A DNA stretch of 31,328 nucleotides from Selenomonadaceae bacterium UBA2897 (GCA_002350105.1 DEDT01000029.1:1-31328), one strand, 5' to 3'. Shown: positions 1-6,757, counted from the stretch's first letter. Notes: generated by a model from the letters alone, not told the origin. Program-made: numbers and translations.

Positions 1-3
1 GTT

Positions 4-32
4 AGTATAGCGCGCTGTCACCGGCTTGTCAA
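4..32 (-). promoter_or_regulatory. Consensus sigma-70 promoter reading out of the left edge
   Basis: On the minus strand TTGACA (27-32) is followed after exactly 17 bp by TATACT (4-9). This is near-perfect sigma-70/SigA spacing and sequence, so a gene lying beyond the left edge is probably transcribed leftwards, divergent from napD. No part of that gene is in the window. Confidence 0.7.
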
Positions 33-56
33 CACTTTTTTTGTAAAAAATAAAAA

Positions 57-86
57 ATGACGTTTCACGCCGTCTCATGGTATACT
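57..86 (+). promoter_or_regulatory. napD promoter
   Basis: ATGACG (57-62) and TATACT (81-86) are separated by 18 bp, giving a predicted start near 93 and a leader of about 35 nt. The -35 is a four-of-six match. No CRP/FNR-type palindrome like those upstream of the nap operon is visible at the matching distance. Confidence 0.5.
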
Positions 87-127
87 ATAACAAAAGCTAG
101 CAAAAAAGATGAAAGGAGAGCAATGTC

Positions 128-373
128 ATGGCTATTTCCAGCGCAATCATCAAATTCCAGCCTGCAAAGGAGGATCATGTCCGGCAGGAACTCGCCGCAC
201 AGGCTGGCGTAAGCATCGAGGCCCAGGCCCCAAACGGCGATCTGGTCATCGCCATCGAAGAACCCGATCTGGACCAATTGGAGGCTGCCTGTCTGACCAT
301 CAGCAAGATCCCCGGCGTGCTCAGCGTCGATCCCAGCTATGTAACGATTGCCGACGAAGCACAGGATACCTGA
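128..373 (+). CDS. napD: NapD, chaperone for periplasmic nitrate reductase
   Basis: 81-residue protein of NapD size and ferredoxin-like fold pattern: an N-terminal strand (SSAIIKFQP), a central strand rich in I/V (GDLVIAIEE) and a conserved late motif around KIPGVLSVDPSYV. NapD binds the twin-arginine signal of NapA in the cytoplasm and delays export until the molybdenum cofactor and cluster are inserted. The start is set by AAAGGAGAG, 7 nt before the ATG. The gene has its own promoter and sits on the strand opposite to napA, tail to tail, whereas napD is usually in the same operon. The assignment comes from the sequence pattern plus the adjacent nap operon. Confidence 0.85.
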   Translation: MAISSAIIKFQPAKEDHVRQELAAQAGVSIEAQAPNGDLVIAIEEPDLDQLEAACLTISKIPGVLSVDPSYVTIADEAQDT

Positions 374-386
374 TGGCATAGCCAAA

Positions 387-427
387 ACGCCCCCGCAGGA
401 AATTTCAGCATTTCCCTGCGGGGGCGT
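387..427. terminator. Bidirectional terminator between napD and napA
   Basis: Inverted repeat with arms at 387-402 and 411-427, a GC-rich core (CGCCCCCGCAGG against CCTGCGGGGGCG) and one bulged C. It is followed by CTTTATAT on the plus strand and by TTTTGG on the minus strand, so it can end both converging transcripts. Confidence 0.85.
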
Positions 428-455
428 CTTTATATCCTTGCTATACCATGGGCGA

Positions 456-2735
456 TCAGGCACCATGCTTCTGGATATTCACGGCGCAGACCTTGTACTC
501 CGGCTGCTTCGAGCCAGCATCGAAGGCATCCAGCAGGACGCGGTTGATCATGCGCTCCATCACCTGATCGTGGAACGGCACGTAGACGAGTCCCTTGCGA
601 GGCTGCCCGCGCCCGTTGATCCGCGCTTTGAGCGTGCAAGTCGCACGGCGGGAAATCACGTCGACAGGATCGCCATCGGCAATGCCCAGGCGCTGCGCAT
701 CCTCGGGATGAATCTCGACATACATCTCCGGTACGGCGTTCTTCAGTTCCGGCACGTTGAACGTCATCGTGCCCGTATGCCAATGCTCGAGGATACGCCC
801 CGTCGTCAGATAGAACGGATACTCTGCGTCCGGCATCTCCTGCGGGTCGACCTGCGGCCTTGCCCAGATGACCGCCTTGCCATTGGGGCGCCCATAGAAC
901 TCAATGCCATCGGGCGCATCCTCTTTGACATGCTTATCCCATGGACGCGCATAGCGGATATAGGTCCCGGGATCGTCATCCGAGTCCACGGGCCAGGTGA
1001 GACCGTGCTCCTTTTTCAGGCGCGGATAGGAGGCGAGCTTCATGGCAGTACCTTCCTGGCACTTCTGATACTCTTTCCATGCATCCTCCGTCGTCTTGAA
1101 GGGCACGAGTTCCTCATAGCCAAGGCGTTTGGCGACCTCGACCAATACGTCGAAGTCCGGCCGTGCCTCGCCCGGCGGGTCGATAGCCTTCGCCAAATGC
1201 TGCGTGCGCCGCTCGCCGTTGCCGTAGACACCTTCTTTCTCCATCCATAGCGCGGCGGGCAGCACGACATCCGCAAGCTCCGAGGTGCGCGTAGGATGAT
1301 AGGTCTCCGAAACGATGAGGAACGTCTTCTCCATGCCGGGACGATAGTATTCCAGATTGGGCAGGGACTGGCCGGGGTTCGTGCACATGACCCACAGCAC
1401 TTTCAGCTTGCCCTCCACCGCCGCCTTGAACATCGCGAGCGTATGGTAGCCCGGTTTCGACGGCATGCGCGACGGATCGATGCCCCAGATCTCGGCGAGC
1501 TCATCGCGGTGCTTCTTGTTCGCCACGAAGCGATGCGCAGGCAGGATATGCGAAAGACCGCCCGTCTCACGCACGCTGCCGCAGGCGCTCGGCTGGCCTG
1601 TGAGCGAGAACGACGAGTTGCCCGGGCTGCAGATCTTGCCCGTCAGCAAATGCAGGTTGTGGACGAGGTTGTTGACCCAGACGCCACGCGTGCGCTGGTT
1701 GAGACCCATGCACCACATGGACATGGTCTTTTTGCCCGGTGCCGCGAACAGGCGCGCTACCTCGCGGATGGTCTCCGCCGGGATGCCCGTGGACTCCGCA
1801 ACCGCCTCCGGTTTATACGCCTGCAGGAAGGCCTTGTACTCATCGTAGCTGATGCTCTTTTCGCCCTGCTTGAACTCCGTATGCGTATTGATGAAGTTTT
1901 CATTGGTCAGGCCCTCTTCGATGATGACCTGCGCCATCGAGTTCATGAGGGCCAGATCGCGGCCCGGCACGAACTCCAGCAGATAGTCGGCGATATCCGC
2001 CGTACGCGTCTTGCGCGGGTCGGCCACGATGATCTTCACGTCGGGATTGGCATTCTTGTGGTCGACGAGACGCGAGAACAGCACGGGATGCGCCTCGGCC
2101 AGATTCGAGCCGATGAGGAAGAAGGTATCTGCCTCCTCGATGTCGGCGTAGGTACCGGACGGCTCATCCTCGCCAAAGGTGGAGACAAAGCCCGCCACGG
2201 CACTGGCCATGCAGGTACGCGGATTGCCATCGATATTGTTGGTACCGATGCCAGCGCGGATAACCTTCTGGGCGACGTAGGTTTCCTCGGCAAAGGTCTG
2301 CCCCGAGCCATAGAAACCAATCGCGTCGGGACCGTCCGAAGCCAGCGTCTCCTTGACCTTCGAGACGATCAGATCCAGAGCCTCGTCCCAGCTGGCCTCC
2401 ACCAGTTCGCCGTTCTTGCGGATGAGCGGATGCAGGCAACGGTCCTTCGTCTGAATGATTTTCGGCAGCGTAATGCCCTTGATGCAGAGGCGTCCCTTAT
2501 TGACGGGGCAGTCCGGATCGCCCTTGACCGCGACGATCTTGCCCGCCTTGACACCCGCGAGCACACCGCAGCCGGTGCCGCAATAGCGGCAGACGCCCTT
2601 CACCCATTTGTCGGCATCCTTGGCACCCGCCGGGCCCTGCTGCGTATCGCGTTTTGGCGAACAGCCGGCGGCGAGCAGTGCCGTGCTGACCGCCATGCCC
2701 TTGAGGAAAGTTCTCCTTGTTAATGACATCGTCAT
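456..2735 (-). CDS. napA: NapA, catalytic subunit of periplasmic nitrate reductase, with Tat signal and lipobox
   Basis: Molybdopterin (bis-MGD) enzyme reducing nitrate to nitrite. The 759 residues match the shorter, monomeric Desulfovibrio-type NapA rather than the roughly 830-residue enterobacterial form. Visible are a Tat signal (LTRRTFLKG, residues 5-13), a [4Fe-4S] motif C49-x2-C52-x3-C56-x27-C84 followed by K86, and the NapA-type Cys ligand to molybdenum in NPRTCMASA (C175). The signal ends in LLAAGC (C25), which fits a lipoprotein box, so the enzyme may be lipid-anchored. AGGAGG stands 9 nt before the chosen ATG; a second ATG is two codons further in. It is the last gene of the operon, 19 bp after the cytochrome gene. 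There is no napB in the window. Confidence 0.93.
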   Translation of the reverse strand: MTMSLTRRTFLKGMAVSTALLAAGCSPKRDTQQGPAGAKDADKWVKGVCRYCGTGCGVLAGVKAGKIVAVKGDPDCPVNKGRLCIKGITLPKIIQTKDRCLHPLIRKNGELVEASWDEALDLIVSKVKETLASDGPDAIGFYGSGQTFAEETYVAQKVIRAGIGTNNIDGNPRTCMASAVAGFVSTFGEDEPSGTYADIEEADTFFLIGSNLAEAHPVLFSRLVDHKNANPDVKIIVADPRKTRTADIADYLLEFVPGRDLALMNSMAQVIIEEGLTNENFINTHTEFKQGEKSISYDEYKAFLQAYKPEAVAESTGIPAETIREVARLFAAPGKKTMSMWCMGLNQRTRGVWVNNLVHNLHLLTGKICSPGNSSFSLTGQPSACGSVRETGGLSHILPAHRFVANKKHRDELAEIWGIDPSRMPSKPGYHTLAMFKAAVEGKLKVLWVMCTNPGQSLPNLEYYRPGMEKTFLIVSETYHPTRTSELADVVLPAALWMEKEGVYGNGERRTQHLAKAIDPPGEARPDFDVLVEVAKRLGYEELVPFKTTEDAWKEYQKCQEGTAMKLASYPRLKKEHGLTWPVDSDDDPGTYIRYARPWDKHVKEDAPDGIEFYGRPNGKAVIWARPQVDPQEMPDAEYPFYLTTGRILEHWHTGTMTFNVPELKNAVPEMYVEIHPEDAQRLGIADGDPVDVISRRATCTLKARINGRGQPRKGLVYVPFHDQVMERMINRVLLDAFDAGSKQPEYKVCAVNIQKHGA

Positions 2736-2754
2736 GATTTCATCCCTCCTGCCC

Positions 2755-3297
2755 TTACAGCTTGCTCATCGCATCGAGATGGCAGGTATAGCATCTCTCG
2801 CGGCTCGGCACGTACATATTGGTCTTGTCGTTATGCACCACGCCCGAATGGCAGGTGTTGCAGGTCATGCCATTCTCGAAATGTTTCATGGTGTGCGGGT
2901 CCTTGGCTGCAGCCGCCGTCTCCGCATTCAGCATCTTGTCCTGATGGCAGGTATAGCAGTTGGTATCCGACGGATTGGCCATCTTGATGGGATCCGGCAC
3001 CTGGCCGGTCACATGCAGCCACAGTTCCTTCGTGCCCTTGGCCTTGGACTCGATCGTGCCCTGCAGGCCCGGCTTCTCATGGCAGTCCGCGCAGCCGACA
3101 CCCGACTGGGCATGGGCCGAGTGCTGCCAGGTCTGATACATCGGGTCCATCTCATGGCAGGACTCGCCGCAGAACGTCGTCTGGTTCGTGGCCTCGATCA
3201 TGCCATAGCTCACGCCGTAAAGTGCAATGCAGGCCACGCCCGCCAAAGCGACGTGTTTGAGTTTGACCTTGAATTCAGGCAAATCACTTAGTTTCAT
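2755..3297 (-). CDS. napC: NapC/NirT/NrfH-family multihaem cytochrome c, quinol dehydrogenase type
   Basis: 180 residues with one N-terminal membrane segment (about 15-33, no cleavage site needed) and a periplasmic haem domain. Haem-binding sites are C43-x3-C47-H48, C69-x2-C72-H73, C114-x2-C117-H118, C146-x2-C149-H150 and C169-x2-C172-H173. The first has three residues between the cysteines instead of two, and is followed by M50, the CHxM pattern typical of the quinol-proximal haem in this family. The protein probably takes electrons from menaquinol, directly or through NapGH, and gives them to NapA; NapM-like function is an alternative. GGGAGGGG precedes the ATG by 6 nt; a GTG one codon earlier is possible. 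The start overlaps the end of napH. Confidence 0.85.
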   Translation of the reverse strand: MKLSDLPEFKVKLKHVALAGVACIALYGVSYGMIEATNQTTFCGESCHEMDPMYQTWQHSAHAQSGVGCADCHEKPGLQGTIESKAKGTKELWLHVTGQVPDPIKMANPSDTNCYTCHQDKMLNAETAAAAKDPHTMKHFENGMTCNTCHSGVVHNDKTNMYVPSRERCYTCHLDAMSKL

Positions 3298-4045
3298 CAC
3301 AATCCCCTCCCTTTAATGTAAAATGTAAAGCTCCCTCTTTACAAGCGTCGATGCAATCCCCGCAATTGGTGCAAAGATAGCTTTCGGCAAGCTCCGTGCG
3401 CCCCGGCGCCGTGCCCATCGAGCAGGCCCGGGCACAGGCATTGCAGTGCGTGCAGCGCGTGGCATCGACACGAACAGCCAGCCGGCGTTTCAGTCCCAGC
3501 AGGCCATAGAGTGCACCGAGCGGACAGAGTGTGCGGCACCAGATCTTCCGGCCCCAGCGCAGCGCCGCCAGCAGCACCAGCAGCACCAGCACGAGCTCCA
3601 GCCCCAGACCGAAGAGCGTGCCGCGCATCAGCGCATAGACCGGTGAATACGTGTTGTTGACCGGTACGGCCAGCACGAGACTCACGGCGAGCACCACGAC
3701 GAGGGCCACGATCGGCCAGGTCTTCTGCTGCAGCTGTCGTCGCCTGCGAACCGGCAAGACTTCCAGCAGCAAATTCAGCGGGCAGACGTAACTGCAAAAC
3801 ACGCGTCCCAGCAGCACGGCCACCAGGATGAGCGGCAGCGCCGACACCCAGAGCGGCCACCAGAGCGTACGCCCCGCCAGCGTGATTTCCAGCGCCGTGA
3901 GCGGATCTGTCAGTGCCACCCCCGCCAGATCCGCCGAGATATACGTACCGAACCAGTACACATCTAAAAAGTAAACCGGTGGAATCAGGAGCGCGAGGAA
4001 CAGGAGCTGGATGACATGTCGGCGCATTTTCAGCGAAACTCTCAT
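3284..4045 (-). CDS. napH: NapH, membrane iron-sulfur ferredoxin-type protein
   Basis: 253 residues. Four membrane segments are visible (about 10-30, 60-85, 110-130 and 143-165), with the two CX3CP motifs typical of NapH/NosR-type proteins (CSYVCP and CRTLCP) after the second and fourth. The C-terminal third holds two [4Fe-4S] motifs, CTHCNACARAC and CTNCGDCIDAC, expected on the cytoplasmic side. NapH pairs with NapG to move electrons from quinol towards the periplasmic reductase. The start is placed at the ATG 2 nt after the napG stop because GAGGAGGG lies just upstream; a longer reading into napG lacks a ribosome site. It overlaps the cytochrome gene by 14 nt, so translation is probably coupled. 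Confidence 0.9.
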   Translation of the reverse strand: MRVSLKMRRHVIQLLFLALLIPPVYFLDVYWFGTYISADLAGVALTDPLTALEITLAGRTLWWPLWVSALPLILVAVLLGRVFCSYVCPLNLLLEVLPVRRRRQLQQKTWPIVALVVVLAVSLVLAVPVNNTYSPVYALMRGTLFGLGLELVLVLLVLLAALRWGRKIWCRTLCPLGALYGLLGLKRRLAVRVDATRCTHCNACARACSMGTAPGRTELAESYLCTNCGDCIDACKEGALHFTLKGGDCDETK

Positions 4046-4047
4046 GA

Positions 4048-4593
4048 TCAGCCCTCCTCTCGCGGCAGGACGTGTACGGCCTTCGGGTCGGCGGGGCAGA
4101 CATGCTCGCACATGCCGCAGCCCGTACAGTAGTCAGGATCGATCACCGGGTACTTACGCCGTTCCAGCTTGATGGCCTTGCCGTACTGCGGGCAGGTGCG
4201 GTAGCAGGTCTGACAGTCGTCATCGCGCCGCGCAATGCATAGGTCGTTGTCGATATGCGCCACGCCGATGCGGACATCTTCCTTCGGGATGCTCCGCAGG
4301 GCCCCGGTGCTGCAGACCTCCGTACATTTCATGCAAAGGTCGCAATAGCTCACCAGCGGATTCATCTTCGGCGTACCCACGGCCAACCCCGCATCCAGAT
4401 GCAGCAGGGAAATGCAGCTCAGCGGGCAGATCTCCTGGCATTTGCCGCAACGCGCGCAGACGGCCAGAAAATCCGTCTCGGGGAGCGCCCCCGGCGGCCT
4501 GAGCTGAGGCGACGCCGTGAGTTTGCCCGCGCCGGTGACCATGCCGAGCAGGCACCCGCCCGCCACAGCCTTGATAAACATGCGCCGATTCAT
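4048..4593 (-). CDS. napG: NapG-type Tat-exported ferredoxin with four [4Fe-4S] clusters
   Basis: 181 residues. The Tat signal NRRMFIKA is followed by a hydrophobic stretch to about residue 22. Four cysteine clusters follow: CARCGKCQEICP (from C46), CDLCMKCTEVC, a CIARRDDDCQTCYRTCP group and CTGCGMCEHVCP near the C-terminus. NapG docks on NapH and carries electrons on the periplasmic side. It is the first gene of the minus-strand operon. AAGGAGGTG, 6 nt before the ATG, fixes the start. It is shorter than E. coli NapG (about 230 residues). A homologous MauM-type ferredoxin is the only serious alternative, and the neighbours favour NapG. Confidence 0.88.
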   Translation of the reverse strand: MNRRMFIKAVAGGCLLGMVTGAGKLTASPQLRPPGALPETDFLAVCARCGKCQEICPLSCISLLHLDAGLAVGTPKMNPLVSYCDLCMKCTEVCSTGALRSIPKEDVRIGVAHIDNDLCIARRDDDCQTCYRTCPQYGKAIKLERRKYPVIDPDYCTGCGMCEHVCPADPKAVHVLPREEG

Positions 4594-4685
4594 CGCCGCA
4601 CCTCCTTTTTCGTGGCGCTGTTTCAGGCATCAGCGCCGCTGGGACACATCCTGTTCTCTATCTATCTCCATAGATGTTTTATATT

Positions 4686-4714
4686 ATTATAGCGTATTTA
4701 TTTATGCTTTGATG
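4686..4714 (-). promoter_or_regulatory. nap operon promoter, activator-dependent type
   Basis: A perfect TATAAT (4686-4691) on the minus strand has only CATCAA at the -35 position 17 bp upstream, which is a very poor -35. The predicted start is near 4679, giving an 86-nt leader before napG. A good -10 with no -35, next to activator-like palindromes, suggests a promoter that needs an activator. Confidence 0.6.
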
Positions 4715-4728
4715 TTGCCACGGTCACA
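4713..4728. promoter_or_regulatory. CRP/FNR-type half-palindrome at -41.5 of the nap promoter
   Basis: TGTTG-N6-TCACA, one perfect and one degenerate half-site. Its centre (4720.5) is 41.5 bp upstream of the predicted start, the standard class II activator position, and it overlaps the missing -35. The regulator is not in the window. Confidence 0.5.
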
Positions 4729-4741
4729 TAGGGGAAAATTT

Positions 4742-4757
4742 TGTGATGTTCGTCACA
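4742..4757. promoter_or_regulatory. Perfect CRP-type palindrome at -70.5 of the nap promoter
   Basis: TGTGATGTTCGTCACA is an exact TGTGA-N6-TCACA palindrome centred at 4749.5, 29 bp from the weaker site and about 70.5 bp from the predicted start, a class I position. A CRP/FNR-superfamily regulator that senses nitrogen oxides, oxygen or redox state (for example HcpR-like) is a reasonable guess; the sequence alone does not say which. Confidence 0.6.
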
Positions 4758-4837
4758 GTCTTGCGGGAGTAAATTTTCGATTTTTTCACGGGAATATGCC
4801 GCCCCACAGACGGAGAAAAAACATAAGGAAAATAAAA

Positions 4838-4858
4838 AAACTGCCTTATCGGCAGTTT
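4838..4858 (-). terminator. Intrinsic terminator of the 103-residue protein gene
   Basis: On the minus strand AAACTGCC-GATAA-GGCAGTTT is followed by TTTTATTTT, a hairpin plus U-tract. It lies 39 bp after the stop of the gene at 4897-5208. The 4594-4896 intergenic region otherwise holds the nap promoter and its sites. Confidence 0.85.
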
Positions 4859-4896
4859 CTTCTTCCCTATCCACAAATAGCACGATATTTCGATGT

Positions 4897-5208
4897 TCAG
4901 ATGAAATCGAACGCCTGCACCGCGCCGTAGACGAGATACTGGCTGGCATCCGTCGGCTCGCCCTTGAGCACAGCCTCCCTGGCTGCAGCGGCGTTCTCTT
5001 CGGCCAGCTGGACCTTGCCCGCCCTGACCTCAGACTCGATCTGCTCCCAGAGCTTCTTGCGCGCGCCGACCGTGTCATGGTATACCACATGATTGTAGAA
5101 TACATTCATGGATTCCTGCGTCTTCTCTCCATCGCAGTTGAAGAAGATGTACGCTTTTTTCGCTGCGGCGGCTTTCGTCTGCGCCGCTGCTTTCTTCTGT
5201 CTAGCCAT
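4897..5208 (-). CDS. Small protein of unknown function with Ala/Lys-rich N-terminus
   Basis: 103 residues, family not recognised. The first 18 or so residues are almost all Ala, Lys and Gln, a flexible basic tail resembling histone H1-like tails. The rest looks folded: a strand (YIFFNCDG), then helices around NVFYNHVVYHDTVGARKKLWEQIESEV and an alanine-rich helix, ending in YLVYGAVQAFDFI. No signal peptide or membrane segment is present. AAGGAGGA sits 9 nt before the ATG. It is monocistronic, with a strong promoter at 5249-5277 and a clear terminator, which argues that it is real and well expressed. The basic tail could bind nucleic acid, but nothing else supports that. Confidence 0.8.
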   Translation of the reverse strand: MARQKKAAAQTKAAAAKKAYIFFNCDGEKTQESMNVFYNHVVYHDTVGARKKLWEQIESEVRAGKVQLAEENAAAAREAVLKGEPTDASQYLVYGAVQAFDFI

Positions 5209-5248
5209 AGAATAATCCTCCTTGTTAATGATACCAAATTATGTGCCT

Positions 5249-5277
5249 ATTATAGCACCTGCCAGCTTTTTAGACAA
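5249..5277 (-). promoter_or_regulatory. Promoter of the 103-residue protein gene
   Basis: TTGTCT (5272-5277), a 17-bp spacer and a perfect TATAAT (5249-5254) on the minus strand predict a start near 5242 and a leader of about 35 nt. Confidence 0.75.
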
Positions 5278-5316
5278 ATCTGTCCCCGGTGCGCGGCCAG
5301 CGCGTCCCCTCTGTCC

Positions 5317-6267
5317 TCAGTGGCGGAACGTGCGGTCGAACTCCGGCATCCACGCCCGGGTCTTGTGGTTGAACGTGCGCACGAGGATGTGATCGGGATA
5401 GAGATACAATGAATTCGTCCAGATGGTCTTGCGGTCGAGGTCCGCGTTGTGGATGTCCGTGAGGTGATCGTTATATTGGTTGATGCCCGGCGCGGCGTAG
5501 CTGTAGTTCGTCGCGGGCGTATGCGTGTGCCCCGACACCCAGAGCTGCACCTGCGGGTTGGCCTGCAGGATCGCATCGAGCTCTTTCTCCGGCTGCGCGG
5601 TCGCGCGCACGGTGTTGACGGACTTGCTGTAGGTGAGCAGGGTGTGCATCAGCGGCCCGTGGAAAAAGACGAGCGTCGGCTGCGTGCGATGCGCGGCAAG
5701 GTCGGCCGCCAGCCACTGCAGCTGCTCCTCGCCCAGCTGCGTATTCTGCGGCCCCTCCGCCGAGAGAAAGACGAGGTGATAGGGCGCAAGCTCCTTCGTA
5801 TACCAGCGGCTTGGCAGCTGCCAGAAATCCTGGAAGGCCTGCAGCTTGCGCCGCCAGATGGCCGGGGCAGCCACGACGGGCTTGCCCTTTGCATCGGGCG
5901 CATCTTTATAGCGGAACTCATGGTTGCCGTTGATGACCCAGAGCGGCTTCTGCAGGCGCGAGAAATACTTGCGGATGTAGGCGTACTCGGCGGGCACGGC
6001 GCGCTGCTCCACGATGTCACCCACCACGACCACGGCCGTCACATCATCCCAGCCGTTGATATCCTTGATCAGGGCGTTCTTCGCCGCCTTGATGCGCTCC
6101 TGCTCTGCCTTGTCCGGATGCTGGAGGACGCGCACGGGCAGATGCGGGTCGCCGAGCACGACGATGCGCTGATAGGGCTGCGCCTCTGCCGCCCGGCCCT
6201 TTTGCTGCCAGAGCAGCGCGCCGAGCCCCGCCAGCAGTCCCTTGAGGAAACTGCGCCGATTCATCAT
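5317..6267 (-). CDS. Tat-exported metallophosphoesterase
   Basis: 316 residues of the calcineurin-like phosphoesterase family. A Tat signal (NRRSFLKGLLAGLGALL) ends near the AxA-like GRAAEA at about residue 28. The metal-binding motifs appear in order: GDPH (D-x-H), GDIVE, GNHE, FHGP and GHTH, so the di-metal site looks complete. Export implies a periplasmic substrate such as a nucleotide, phosphodiester or phosphoprotein; the substrate cannot be told from sequence. The first ATG overlaps the csrA stop by 4 nt (ATGA), indicating translational coupling; a second ATG follows directly. A folded, cofactor-loaded enzyme fits the use of Tat. It is the last gene of the RHH-csrA operon. Confidence 0.85.
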   Translation of the reverse strand: MMNRRSFLKGLLAGLGALLWQQKGRAAEAQPYQRIVVLGDPHLPVRVLQHPDKAEQERIKAAKNALIKDINGWDDVTAVVVVGDIVEQRAVPAEYAYIRKYFSRLQKPLWVINGNHEFRYKDAPDAKGKPVVAAPAIWRRKLQAFQDFWQLPSRWYTKELAPYHLVFLSAEGPQNTQLGEEQLQWLAADLAAHRTQPTLVFFHGPLMHTLLTYSKSVNTVRATAQPEKELDAILQANPQVQLWVSGHTHTPATNYSYAAPGINQYNDHLTDIHNADLDRKTIWTNSLYLYPDHILVRTFNHKTRAWMPEFDRTFRH

Positions 6268-6449
6268 GATGCTTGTTCCCCTTCCTCAGCAGGCTTCTTC
6301 TCCTCCAGCAGCTCGTCGCGCTGAATGCGCACCTCCGGCGGTGCGTCGATCCCCAGCTGCACGCGGTGGCCGCTGAGGCGGACGACCCGCACGACGATGT
6401 CCGGGCCGATGACGATTTCCTGCTGCTTTTTGCGTGTTAAGGTCAACAA
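6264..6449 (-). CDS. csrA: CsrA, translational regulator
   Basis: 61-residue RNA-binding protein with the CsrA pattern: LTLTRKKQQEIVIG at the N-terminus, then VRLSGHRVQLGIDAPPEVRIQRDEL, including the conserved GIDAP turn and the R-D/E-E end of strand 5. CsrA dimers bind GGA motifs in mRNA leaders and change translation or stability. The start is a TTG, chosen because the family begins M-L-x-L-T-R and GGGGGAG lies 5 nt upstream; any ATG would be far upstream without family similarity. It lies 20 bp after the RHH gene and overlaps the phosphoesterase gene. In many Firmicutes csrA sits beside fliW and flagellin genes; neither is here. Confidence 0.9.
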   Translation of the reverse strand: MLTLTRKKQQEIVIGPDIVVRVVRLSGHRVQLGIDAPPEVRIQRDELLEEKKPAEEGEQAS

Positions 6450-6469
6450 ATTGTCTCCCCCTAATGTCT

Positions 6470-6652
6470 TTATAGCAGTCTTCCCTGCCGCGAGGGATGC
6501 TCCTGCAAATAGGTACGAAAGATGCGCTCCACGAGGTCGCGGATGGGGATGTTCTCCTCCTCGGCCCGGGCGCGGATGCGGTCGATGAGGTCTTCGGGCA
6601 GTTTCACGCCGAAGACCTTGCGGTATTCCTGCTCCCTTTCCTGCGTCAACAT
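6470..6652 (-). CDS. Ribbon-helix-helix-like small protein
   Basis: 60 residues. A short strand (KVFGVKLPEDL) followed by two helices (IDRIRARAEEEN and IRDLVERIFRTYLQEH) matches the MetJ/Arc/CopG ribbon-helix-helix pattern of small dimeric DNA-binding proteins. It is the first gene of the operon with csrA and the phosphoesterase, and could be an autoregulator of that operon. AAGAGGTG, 5 nt before the ATG, supports the start. No adjacent toxin gene is visible, so an antitoxin role is not indicated. The DNA-binding role is an inference from the pattern. Confidence 0.75.
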   Translation of the reverse strand: MLTQEREQEYRKVFGVKLPEDLIDRIRARAEEENIPIRDLVERIFRTYLQEHPSRQGRLL

Positions 6653-6677
6653 AATTCACCTCTTCTTGTTTTTAGTT

Positions 6678-6703
6678 CGACAAAGGAACGGAAATTCCTG
6701 TCG
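6678..6703. repeat. Imperfect inverted repeat in the leader of the RHH-csrA operon
   Basis: CGACA-AA-GGAA, loop CGGAAA, then TTCC-TGTCG: a 9-bp stem with a 2-nt bulge, about 25 bp before the RHH start codon. As minus-strand RNA it displays ACAGGAA, close to the core of CsrA-binding sites, so it could be an operator or an autoregulatory RNA hairpin. Confidence 0.4.
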
Positions 6704-6757
6704 GAAAAATAGAAATGTATCAAATGGATAGCGGAACAGGTACCTTTCTTTTTTTCT

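Noticed and set aside
58..67. TGA-N4-TCA FNR-like site at the napD promoter
   Set aside because: Only three matching bases per half-site, and its centre is at about -30.5, inside the promoter rather than at an activator position.
1296..2723. Long plus-strand frame opposite napA
   Set aside because: Shadow of napA; Arg/His/Leu-rich composition and no ribosome site.
6470..6652. Antitoxin of a toxin-antitoxin pair
   Set aside because: The RHH-like protein is followed by CsrA and a phosphoesterase, neither of which resembles a toxin.
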